The position numbers and the translations under genes were made by a program. The notes beneath the pieces were generated by a model, which worked only from the letters and a program-made list of their open reading frames with translations, was not told where the DNA came from and made no database searches. Positions 11,106 to 21,319 of a stretch of DNA of 64,000 bases are shown here, piece by piece; position 1 is the stretch's first letter; each line of letters starts with the position of its first letter. Source of the stretch: Catonia carolina (taxonomy: Eukaryota; Arthropoda; Insecta; Hemiptera; Achilidae); the NCBI GenBank assembly GCA_035578175.1, contig JAQMRL010000001.1, forward strand, positions 437,481,639-437,545,638, written 5' to 3'.

Positions 11106-12261
11106 GGCCTTCGGGCCAGCCCAGTCAGTCAGCTGGTAGAAAGTCGCTATTATTTGTTAAGTAACACTGGTTGGGCAAGAGACTTTGTATGGTGACCAGC
11201 TGACAGCCATACATGAACAAACTCTACTGGGGGTCCTTGTTCAAACTCATCTCTAATCCACGTCAAAAAAATACAGCAAAAAGCAGCAATCAGATTGGGT
11301 AGTTGTTAACAAAGTACAGTCCCGATAACAAATAAAAAAAAATAAAATAAAAAATAAAAATAGATTACGCTTAGGGGTTTCTATAAATATTACGTAGTAA
11401 TTAATTAGTGTAACATTAACATATGAGTAAGAGTAACTACAAATAATTAACTATAGAACTAAAATTAATCAATGCGAAAACGTACTAGAACCTAGCTACC
11501 CTGAATTAACCCATAGCTTATCCAGAAGGGGTAAGAGAATGCAGCTGCACCCTCCATGATGATAGAATGAAAAAAATTAAACAAAACAATACGTATATCT
11601 ATATATCAAATTATTTACACTCAATCTGTTCGTTGCAGGGCTAAAATAAATAGTTCTGTTTCTTATCACATGGTCAGCCAATTAAATGACTGGACTATTT
11701 AAGAACAGAAGAGGTAGAGGTGTATTGTGACATTAATCAGAGTTATTTCCTCTGAAAGGAATGAATTTCATTATACAGCCAGACACTGTGGTGAATGAAG
11801 TGAAGGTGTCATTTGCAGAGTGGAAAATATGTCCTTTTCAGAAGGCCCGGCATGCTGATAAGTGTACTTTTCCACTCAGTGAGGAAGGCATTGGTAAACC
11901 ACCTCACTCCTCGTTTTACTTAGTAAAACCTCTACAGGTTCAAACCAGCTTTTTGGCTGATGACCTAAACAACAATTTACATATATTCTTATTAAAATAA
12001 AAAATTAAATATTTTGAAATATCTTTTTTAGCATTTATTTGTTATTGGAAACTGTACTTTACTGACAATCACCTAATTTAATGGCTGCTTTGCGGTATTT
12101 TTTTGACGTGATAAGGCATTTTTTTAACATGGACCCCCAGTGGAGTTTGTTCACAAATGGTTGTCAGCTGGTCACCATACAAAGTCGCTAGTCCAACCAG
12201 TGCTGATTAACAATTAATAGCGACTATGTACCAGCTGACTGACTGGGCTGGCCCGAAGGCC
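11106..12261. mobile_element. Foldback element F, arms of about 230 bp
   Basis: 11106-11335 and 12036-12261 are inverted copies (about 85% by eye), with ends GGCCTTCGGGCCAGCCCAG. The centre holds AT-rich sequence and a truncated A element. No coding region, no clear target duplication. Confidence 0.82.
11606..11975 (+). mobile_element. Family A element, 5' end missing
   Basis: Begins at TATCAAATTATTTACACTC and ends at AACAACAA. It lies inside the foldback element F. Confidence 0.82.
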
Positions 12262-12396
12262 AATTTAATTTAATTACAAAATAGGGACATCCACATCATC
12301 TGTGATAAGCTTTCACCGACAATGCGTTTTCTTAAACAAGAGTAATAAGTTGAAGCCTGCGGTTAGACAATTTACATCTAATCCTGGTAAACCATT

Positions 12397-12791
12397 GTTG
12401 TTGTTTCGGTCAACAGCCAAAAGGCTGGTTTGAACCTTTAGAGGTTTTACTAAGTAAATCGAGGAGTGAGGTGGTTTACCATTGCCTTCCTTACTGAGTG
12501 AAAAACTATGCTTATCAGCATGCCGAGCCCTCTGAAAAGCACATATTTTCCACTCTGCAAATGACACCTTCACTTCATTCACCACAGGGTCTGGCTGTAT
12601 AATGAAATTCATTACTTTCAGAGGAGATAACTCTGATTAGTGTCTTTACACCTCTGCCTCTTCTGTTCTTAAATGATTCAGTCATTTAATTGGCTGACCA
12701 TGTGATAAGAAACAGAACTATTTATTTTAGCCCTGCAACTAACAGATTGAGTGTAAATAATTTGACACTCCGCCTGTCTGTTATGGGCAAG
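12397..12791 (-). mobile_element. Family A element, with 11-bp duplication
   Basis: Flanked by GGTAAACCATT (12386-12396 and 12792-12802). Complete. Confidence 0.93.
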
Positions 12792-12841
12792 GGTAAACCA
12801 TTATTACGAAATTTAATTTTTTGTTAAATAAAAAATATTTG

Positions 12842-13009
12842 TTTTTTTTTTATTGAGTGATGATGCCTATATAAACCTTGTGCTTGTGCGTAGGTAATGA
12901 TAACCTATGTGGTGATTTTACAGATGAAAAAATGCCAGACCTGACAGGGAATCGAACCCAGGACCCCGGCATAGTAGCCAGTTGCTCTGACCACTACACC
13001 ACGGGCCGG
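12842..13009 (-). mobile_element. Family D tRNA-like SINE
   Basis: Minus-strand head CCGGCCCGTGGTGTAGTGG, B-box complement GGGAATCGAACCCAGG, tail ending in an A run. Confidence 0.87.
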
Positions 13010-13545
13010 TTCTTTCTTTTGTTATTATTGAATGGCACCCCCTCGTGAACTATATCGTTTCCCCATGAAAGAATTTAAATTCATAAAGCTGCTTCCTTTT
13101 CGTTTCTTTTTTAGTTAAAATTTGTAAATTTAAGCATCATTTATTTTAAAATACCTGATAATGCACGGGAGGCTTCTACTGATGAATTCTCTATTTTAAA
13201 TTTGTTCTTTTTTATCTTATGAGTTTGCATTAGAATCAACCACAATTAGAGGGGTTTTAGGCATTTGTGCTGGCACAGAGAGAAAGCTAAAGTGCAGCCC
13301 TATAAATGTAGCTGGTAATAAGCATTGTAGTCTTGTTACGGACTATTATAATTCTCGTAGTTCGCATAAATTGGTCAAAGTTGGAAGCAAACTAACAACA
13401 TTTTAATGTCGAACCCTTCTTCTTTTTTGTTGTTTTTTGGGAGGGGAGTGGAAGTAAAAATGGAAAATATTGTGACTCTTATTGCTAAGGTCCGTTTCGG
13501 GATCTAGGTTATTAAATAATTAATACACTAAAGTTTACAAATTAC
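13010..13545. other. Downstream of the minus promoter; no gene found
   Basis: No coding frame on the minus strand. A purine-rich run GGGAGGGGAGTGGAAG at about 13439 is the only feature noted. Confidence 0.4.
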
Positions 13546-14213
13546 AAATATTTATTAGACTAAAATATTACAAAATAAATGATTAAACTAATTATAATTA
13601 AATAATACAATAAATGATTTAATAATTCACTTAAACTAGATAATAACAATAAATAACTTACAATCACTTTTATAGATTATACAAACATACAACACATAGA
13701 AATTGAATTCCACTAAAACTACACTAACTTCACAATACACTCACAAAAAGACTTTACACAATACACACACAACAAAGAGACGGTATAACAATCGTTGCTC
13801 GGATGCGTAACCTGTAGACACACCGCGATAATCACTCGGCAAAGATCACACGAATACTGACTGGACCGCGCTCGGGGGCCTCCTTTTATAATCATTCACA
13901 AAGATCGTTCCAGAACAAAGGAGAGAAATCTACTCAAGTACAAAAATAACTCTTTATTTATGAATGCTAGAAAAATCCATTGTTAATAGGTCAACAAAAA
14001 GGTCTTTTGTAAATAGAAAACGTAAACAACCTGCCTCCCTCATAATAGCTGTACACAATACCTAAACTTTATGATAGTTATTACAACCCTTATGAATGAA
14101 TAGACACACTTTTATGGTTACAACTATCATTTACAAAACTGATCTTATTGTGTATTGTTATTTTTATTATTTCTTAACTATTTTTATGAATGGAATTCTG
14201 GAACATTCGCGAA
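13546..14213 (-). promoter_or_regulatory. Heat-shock-type promoter region (HSE, TATA, initiator)
   Basis: Seen: at 14196-14213 four alternating TTC/GAA units at exact 5-bp spacing (TTCTGGAACATTCGCGAA), a perfect heat-shock element. A second TTCCAGAA pair lies at 13908-13915. On the minus strand TATAAAA begins at 13890, and an arthropod initiator TCAGT (complement of 13856-13860) has its A at 13858, 32 bases from the TATA start, the canonical distance. AATAAA occurs on the minus strand at about 13548-13556. Known: HSF trimers bind such arrays. Inference: transcription runs toward lower coordinates. No coding region is visible downstream to 13000, so this may be a heat-shock gene 5' end before a long intron, a noncoding heat-shock RNA, or a solo LTR whose R region runs from 13858 to the polyadenylation signal. 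Confidence 0.5.
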
Positions 14214-15113
14214 CGATCCCGTCTTTTCCTCGATCTTGTTACCATATTAATTTTTACACAGTTTCTCAAAATAATTAGTATGAAAAATAAAACCGGATAC
14301 CCCTTAAAATTATAATTCTACCAGTGTTCGCGCATTCCATAGCTCATGTGCGACATTACATCGCATAATGACATCGAGTTATTTTCACAGCGTAGTAGGG
14401 AATCAAACCCACTTTCTTGAGATTTGCGGTCTAGTAGGAGCATTCTAACACTACAGAATAAGAAGCAGTCTATTTTATAAATTGTTTATAAAAATAAATG
14501 TAAAATAAAATCCTACACAAAAGTTAATTGGCAATCATAATATATTATAGTATACGTTTCCAATTTATAGCATATTAATTACAAGACTTACATTAATTAA
14601 ATTTATAACATTTATAATTTAAATTAACCTTACCTCACAATTGTTCTTAATGAATGTAAACAATAATAAATGGACTTTAAGTTTAAACTAATTTATTAAG
14701 TTATTACTCGTTATAGGTAGAAAAACTATCCGAAACCCACTACTAGGTTTAAACCAAGATTAATTAATTTACCAATACCTTAGAACAAATACAGAATACA
14801 CTGGCTGAGTACTAAATACATTTAGTTTTTTAATCAGTGGGTGTTGTACTTCGTTATTAACTGGTTAAGGCGTCTGACCTTGATAACAAACAGTAGCAAA
14901 ACAAATTTATTTTTGCAGTGTTCATTTTGCTAATTTTATATTTCAATAAAATACAAATTTAGTGATCTTAATTCTCAGTTTAAATTATTGTATGGTGAAT
15001 TAAGATAAGTAATTTCAAATCATTAGCACATTACTAATATCATAATGTGCAAACAGAAAATATTATATGTATTTTAACAAGCTTTATCGATACTTTTATC
15101 CGTATGTACGAGA
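14214..15113. other. Mostly unassigned; possible decayed tRNA-like SINE
   Basis: 14398-14460 has GGGAATCAAACCCACTTTC on the plus strand, a B-box complement, perhaps an old minus-strand SINE. The rest is AT-rich with nothing seen. Confidence 0.35.
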
Positions 15114-15115
15114 TA

Positions 15116-16055
15116 CGAGGTGTGGCTATTAAATAACGAGACTGACGTTGTAAAAAATTTTATTTTTATTTTATATATAATCACTTATTGTCACCTTCAA
15201 TATACACTCCTTATCTATTCCTACAACGCTTCATGCGCATTTTCCATTGTTGGAAACAGTGGTGGAAGTCATCTTCTGTCAGCTCTTTCAGGATGCGTGC
15301 CGTTCAAAAATGATTGAAATGAAGCTCGCAAAAATGTTTGTACTGACACTTTGTACGCAATTAAAAATTACCCAAATTTTTTGGAAACGATAATAACATG
15401 TGATGAAACGTGGTTTTTTTACTTATGATCCGGAAACGATGAGCCAATCCATGCACTGAAAGAGCCGAACTTCACCGAAAGCCAAAAACGCTCGAATGAG
15501 CAAGTCAAAATTTAAAGCAATAATGATTGTTTTTTTTATATCCATGGAATTGTGTACCTTTACTGGGTTCCTGAAGGTCAAACAATTAATCAATATTACT
15601 ACTACCTTCAGGTACTTTCTAAACTACGTCAAAGAGAAAAAACGCCCCGAAATGTGGAAGGACAAATCATGGGTTCTCCACCAAGACAATGCGCCAGCTC
15701 ATTCCGCGTTATCTGTCAAGAGGTTCCTAGCCAAGAACAGCATCTCAGTGTTAGACCATCCACCTTATTCACCAGATCTTGCACCATGTGAATTCTACAT
15801 ATTTTCTAAGGTGAAATCTGCATTAAAAGGACAAGATTTGAGTCTGTGGAAGCTGTAAAATAGAAAGCGGCACGTGTCCTTAAGGAGCTGACAGAAGATG
15901 ACTTCCAGCACTGTTTCCAACAATGGAAAATTTGCATGGAGTGTTGTAGGGATAGTGAAGGAGTGTGTATTGAAGGTGACAATAAGTGATTATGTATTAA
16001 ATAAAAATAATTTTTTTTTACAACCTGAGTCTCATAATTAAAAAGCCACATATAA
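15116..16055 (+). mobile_element. Mariner copy with inverted right end on its left side
   Basis: Both ends carry mariner-type termini (GAGGTGTGGCTATTAAATAA left; ATGTGGCTTTTTAATTATGA read inward from the right), with TA just outside on the left (15114-15115) and TA-rich sequence on the right. The first 190 bases or so (15121-15310) are the reverse complement of 15880-16050, which is transposase C-terminus plus 3' end. The normal 5' third of the element (HTH region) is therefore missing and replaced by an inverted copy of the 3' end, giving a foldback with arms of about 190 bp. Confidence 0.8.
15311..15990 (+). pseudogene. Mariner transposase remnant, catalytic domain only
   Basis: Recognisable mariner catalytic domain with the N-terminal DNA-binding part lost. 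The first catalytic Asp is at about 15400 in ITCDETWFF. Frameshifts and stops follow. An open stretch (15496-15858) contains WVLHQDNAPAHSA (second Asp) and ends HPPYSPDLAPCEF. Normal mariners have Asp in the APCDF position, 35 residues after the second Asp; here it is Glu, giving a DD34E-like reading. After 15858 another frame continues with ARVLKELTEDDFQHCFQQW, the usual mariner C-terminus. This copy cannot make a functional enzyme. Confidence 0.85.
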
Positions 16056-17013
16056 TTGGCTATTAAACTCGTATAATTGGGAGAGCCCTCACTCACTCAC
16101 TCATCACTAATACTCCTTCTTGCACAATAGCTGAAATAGCTGAAATTTGGAGGGAATACTCTCTTTAGGGTTAATAGAAAAAGTGAACTTAAATAATTTT
16201 GACATTCCATCGTTAAGGGGTAACAAAGGGTGTTCACCCTTACACCTATATTTCCGTTTACAAAGTTACGGAAAAGCTAGATGGCTGAAACTCGGTGAAG
16301 ATGTTTTGTTTATGGCTCTTCATTATATATCATATATTATGTAGTGGTGCAAACAAAGGAAAATAATGTTTAATAAAATGAAATGTTTATATATATACCA
16401 GGGATTAAAAAACAATTATCATTATACGTAGTAGGTATGAATTTGTCCTAAAGCTAACCAAGCCGGCCGCATTGATGAAGTTGGTAACATGCTCGCCTCT
16501 CATCATGCGCTCTTGGGTTCGAATCCCATTCAGGCACGGCATTTTTTCATACGTTACAAAAAATCATTTCATCATTCACCGTCTGCATTAGCAGTAGGTA
16601 ATTGCAGAACAGTCGGACGTTAAACCAAAAAAAAAAACTTAAGCTAACCAAATCAAGTACCTAATATAGTGGTATTAAAATGAAAATATAAAAACCTGCT
16701 TATTGAATTATGTATGCATTTGTTTAATTTTTGATGCAATAACTGCAGTGCATTTATACAAATTGGCTATAACCTTAAAAAGTTGTCCGGTTCATATAAG
16801 GCTAGGTATTAATTTAATTGAACAAATATAAATACTCATATAAATAATAATTTTTACAACAGAAACTAGTTTATTTCATAAAACTGACAGCCTACAATTA
16901 TGATTAATATCTACGAATTCATTCACAGGATAAATTTCTAGAAAAGGTGGAGCTTGTTTATCGGAAATTTTTTTGCGATTCTGTACAGCTGTTATTATCG
17001 TTTTCGGATCGGA
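16056..17013. other. Unassigned apart from one C-head SINE
   Basis: Outside 16451-16651 I see no gene and no known repeat. A frame at 16147 has no support. Confidence 0.45.
16462..16640 (+). mobile_element. Family C-head SINE, with 11-bp duplication
   Basis: tRNA-like head (A-box TTGATGAAGTTGG, B-box GGTTCGAATCC) with a tail CGTCTGCATTAGCAGTAGG that is also used by a D SINE (34016). Flanked by AAGCTAACCAA (16451-16461 and 16641-16651). Confidence 0.88.
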
Positions 17014-17775
17014 GGGGAGCAGACCATTTTCATTATCCCTATACCTGCAATACTAACTTAGGTAGATTTTTTGTAGAAACCGTTAAAGCTACAAAGCTGA
17101 GCTTTGGCACACGTATCTATAGTACCTTTTTACAAATTTGTACCAGAGCTTTTCCAGTTTTCTTTATTTAATCTAAAAATTATTTTTATTCTCAAAAAAT
17201 TTTCAAATGTAGCCCACATATTTTTTTTAATAAAAAAGACATCCAAAAAATAAAAATTCCAAAGTTTTTGAAATACCGCTGGAGTAAATACACACCTTAG
17301 TACTAAAATGTAGTGTGCGAAATTTCACACTCCTAGGTGGGATGGTTCCTAAAATAAGTGTACCTAAAGTCAAAAAATACAATATGCGGAAAATGCGGAT
17401 AAAGTAAAAGCAAAATACCACAACAGAAACACCTATTGCCAATAGTAATTAACCTCCAAATAAAAATACACCAATATTTATCTTGCTTTACAGCATATTC
17501 GTATGCGTTCTAGAAATTATTGTTTTTATGTGAACACGAGCTCCGTAATGTTAGAGCAGTAACATATTATATTAATCTCTATTTACAAGAATGAAAAACG
17601 TGAATAAATATCGAAATAAACACTACGTACCCCATCAACGTAAAAACATAATTTTTCTCAACAGAAAAAAACAACGAATGTCTTGTTATATACCAATTTA
17701 AATAGGAGTAAACGATTTATCAATATATGGTAAAATTGAAAAATCAATATTTTTATTAAAATCAGTCTGCTCCCC
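17014..17775. mobile_element. L element (TTAA on one side)
   Basis: Ends GGGGAGCAGACCATTTTC and (inward) GGGGAGCAGACTGATTTT. TTAA at 17776-17779 is shared with the H fragment; the left TTAA is not visible. Confidence 0.55.
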
Positions 17776-17779
17776 TTAA

Positions 17780-17976
17780 GGGGGTAGTCAACTTAAGAAG
17801 ATGATTTTTTTAAAATTTCGATTGTTTTTTGCATTTTATTTGAAGTTTAAAATTTTCTGAATCACAAAATTTGTTTACTTTGTTTGTACGTTGACAAAAA
17901 AATTATAAAACATCTGTTTAAAATAAAGCTCACTAGCAAGGCGATTGAAATTATTCCTTCAACTTTAAGTTTTTTT
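17780..17976. mobile_element. H MITE fragment
   Basis: Reverse complement of the last 200 bases of H; broken where the G element starts. Confidence 0.75.
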
Positions 17977-18735
17977 GCGTTAAATTTTCTGTCCCCCAAT
18001 CGGTATGTTGGCAACAGTGTACTCAAGGTCAACTACCTAAGACAGTTAAAATGTTCCAGTCAAGCATTAGTGTGGTGACAGTAGTCGTTTCGTTATATTG
18101 TGTTAGCAATGGTTTTTTTCCAAGGAAGAACCGGATGTTTTATTAAGAACGCAACCCTATATTAAAAGCCACAATCTACGCCATATTTTTATTTTCTGTA
18201 CTTTACAAATTATTAATTAATCTAAATTATTATATTACAAATTAATAGTAAATTGCAATGAAAACATTGTATTACTTCTATCTTCTTATAATCAGGGTTG
18301 CGTCCTTAATAAAACACCCGGTTCTTCCTTGGAAAAAACCATTGCTGACATAATATAACGAAACGACTGCTGTCACCACACTAATGCTTGACTGGAACAT
18401 TTTAACTGTCTTCGGTAGTTGGCCTTGAGTACACTGTTGCCAACATACCGATTGGGGGACAGAAAATTTACGGATATATTACTTCTATCTTCTTATAATC
18501 AGGGTTGCGTCCTTAATAAAACTCCCGGTTTTTCCTTGGAAAAAACCATTGCTGACACAGTATAACGAAACGACTGCTGTCACCACACTAATGCTTGACT
18601 GGAACATTTGAACTGTCATAGGTAGTTGGCTTTGAGTACACTGTTGCCAACATACCGATTGGCCAAATGAAAATTTACGGATGTATTGCTTCTATCTTCT
18701 TATAATCAGGGTTGAGTGCTTAATAAAACACCCGT
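17977..18735. mobile_element. Foldback element G with 206-bp tandem units
   Basis: Left arm 17977-18175 is the inverse of 18271-18477. The right arm is repeated in tandem (ATTACTTCTA marks at 18271, 18479, 18684). Right end (inward) ACGGGTGTTTTATTAAG, TA outside (18736-18737). The left end is lost at the junction with H. Confidence 0.8.
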
Positions 18736-18872
18736 TAGAATAATGTTACAATATAATTCCTGTAAATAAAAATCATCCCCGGATTCTACAAATAACATCA
18801 AATCATGAGCAAAAGCCAAATATGTTTAAGAGAGTCGAGCTTATAAAACCCTTTATCTTAATATTAAATTTG

Positions 18873-19053
18873 CCGGCCGCATTAGCGTAGTTGGTAACGT
18901 GCTCACCTCTCATCATGCGGTCCTGGGTTCGAATCCCACTCAGGCACGGCATATTTTCATACGTTACAAAAAATCATTTCATCCTACATTGCATAAAGTT
19001 CCACCCCAACGTCGTCGCTAATGACCGTTGCAGTTGATGCGACGTTAAAAAAA
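18873..19053 (+). mobile_element. Family C SINE
   Basis: CCGGCCGCATTAGCGTAGTT head, B-box GGTTCGAATCC, tail GTTGATGCGACGTTAAAA. Imperfect flanks ATTAAATTTG and ATTAAAGTTG. Confidence 0.87.
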
Positions 19054-19070
19054 GAAATTAAAGTTGTTAA

Positions 19071-19815
19071 ACCCACCGGTTTGGTCTAGAGGTAAAGTCG
19101 TCGCCAAAATCAGCTGTTTAACAGCTGATTTTCGGAGACGAAGGTTCCTGGTTCAAATCCTAGTAAAGGTAGTTACTTTTATACAAATTTTAATGCTAGA
19201 CAGTGGTTACCGGTGTACTTTGATGGTTGGGGTTCAATTAACCATAGGCCTACTCTCTCAGGAATGGTCGGCTTGAGTCTGTACAAGACTACACCTCATT
19301 TACACGTCACACACATCATCCTCATCTCATTGGGTCATGGGGTTGCTTATTGTTCTGATTGATCAGATTGCAACGTACACATATTGTTGTTGTTGTTGTT
19401 TAGGTTATCAGCCGAAAGGCTGGTTTGAACCTGTAGAGGTTTTACTAAGTTAAACAAGGAGTGAGGTGGTTTACCATTGCCAAAACTCACTGAATGGAAA
19501 AGTACACTTATCAGCATGCCGGGCCCCCTGAAAAGCACATATTTTCCACTCTGCAAATGACACCTTCACTTCATTCACCACAGGGTCTGGCTGTATAATG
19601 AAATTCATTACTTTCAGAGGAGATAACTCTGATTAGTGTCTTTTACCCCTCTACCTCTTCTCTTCTTAAATAATTCAGTCATTTAATTGGCTGACCATGT
19701 GACAAGAAACAGAACTGTTTATTTTAGCCCTGCAACTAACAGATTGAGTGTAAATAATTTGACACTCCACCTATTAGGTGGTTAGTACACATATTAGGAA
19801 TTTTAAAAAAATAAA
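19071..19815 (+). mobile_element. Family B SINE split by a family A element
   Basis: Head at 19071, interrupted at 19386 by A, resumes at 19785-19815 with ATATTAGGAATTTTAAAAAA. It directly follows a C SINE (18873-19053). Confidence 0.88.
19386..19784 (-). mobile_element. Family A element inside a family-B SINE
   Basis: Flanked by GTACACATATT (19375-19385 and 19785-19795), which lies in the B 3' end. The 5' terminus is altered (CCACCTATTAGGTGG instead of CCACCTGTCTGTTATGGGCAG). Confidence 0.9.
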
Positions 19816-20409
19816 AAGTTGTTATTACTACGCAATATGGACAAAATATTTGAACGTTGCCGCTGGTTCATCGTCTCGTTGTATGGAGTTTTAATAATAT
19901 GGTATCGATGAAGAATAAACGGAAGGTGTCCGTACAAGTGGGAGTCGATTCACTAGTTGTTTCTTTAGTTGTTTAGGGAACGGCCTTAGCCGGATTAACG
20001 TGGGCGGTTAGTTATAGTACGAAGATAGAATAAATGTGCGATCGTGTGATGCAAACGAGAGGTGAAAAACTGAGGGGGAAGATGACGTAGCTTAGGATAA
20101 GAAGAAATATTGTAACTGTATAAAAAGATCACAACAGGTTATTTTATATAATTGGCTTTAAGCTGTTACTGTACTATCTGGTATTATGTATTCTACTACA
20201 CAGGAAATGAAACTATATTATAACAGCACAATCGGCATGGTGTATGCTCAGAATTAAGTATCCTACCTTACTGGAGATAAAATAAAAACCTTTCTTTTAT
20301 TAGATACACCCAAATATTAATAGGAAAAATATACAACTGTATTATATTACACTATTTTATTTAGTGGCAACTTTAAACCACCTCAGCTGCACCTAGAGTC
20401 TGTCTATGC
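19816..20409. other. Unassigned, moderately GC-rich in part
   Basis: 19855-20110 is less AT-rich (for example GAACGGCCTTAGCCGG) but has no frame with splice support. Confidence 0.4.
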
Positions 20410-20411
20410 TA

Positions 20412-21317
20412 AGAGTACTCCGACGTAGGCAACCAGCAACACAACTGAGCATGCGTATTAATTAAAAATAAGCACAGCATGATCAAAAACACAATTCCAT
20501 ACAACTCTAATTCGCTCTAAGCTTAATACTCATAATGTCTAAGCTTAATAGTATTATAATGAAAACACGTTCAATTCATCTGTTCGAAAATATTTTATAA
20601 ATCGAACATTATTTTACCATTAATTACTAAAACTTTTACTATTATTACTCTTACATTGTTATTTTTCATTACATTATTTACTATTATTACATCATTATTT
20701 ATGATTAGTAAATTTTTAATAAAGACTCAGTTTTATTTTTGGTCACAAGTAATAATATAAGACTAATGCGCTTGAATTATAACAGGAGAGCAAACAATTC
20801 CAGTGATTCGTTGTTTATAATTTCAGATTGTTTACTTCATATCATTAAAATTAATGTCTGTGACTAGTTTAATACAACGGGCGCTTGCCCGTGCTGAACT
20901 CATTTTTTGTTTCATTAGTTATCTTATGGTATTGTATCGGTTCGTTTCGATTTTTTCGTAGGCTGAAGTTAAAAAGTTTTGTAAGCTGTGTTTTGTTAAC
21001 ATTCGTGATAGTGAATGTGTTGAGTTTTGGAAAGATAAATGGTGGTAACCATTAAAAAGTAGAACAAATTTTTTTTGTTAAATGTAATTGTTAAAATATT
21101 TCATTAAGGAGTCTCTTTATGAAACTACAATAATTACAAGTAATCAGAATGGTATAACTGAAAACGCTTAAAGTATAATGTTTATTTTAGCTGGATGTAG
21201 ATATTTTTATGATGGAACGCAGTGCAAGATAATTGTCAAGCGGAGAAGTTGATACGCGCCATAGGAGTAAAACTATCGTTTACAACCTATAGGCGCTTGC
21301 CTCGCGCGGAGTACTCT
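20412..21317. mobile_element. Non-autonomous TA element, about 0.9 kb
   Basis: Inverted ends AGAGTACTCCGACGTAGGCAA (left) and AGAGTACTCCGCGCGAGGCAA (right, inward), TA at 20410-20411 and 21318-21319. No recognisable coding region inside. Confidence 0.7.
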
Positions 21318-21319
21318 TA

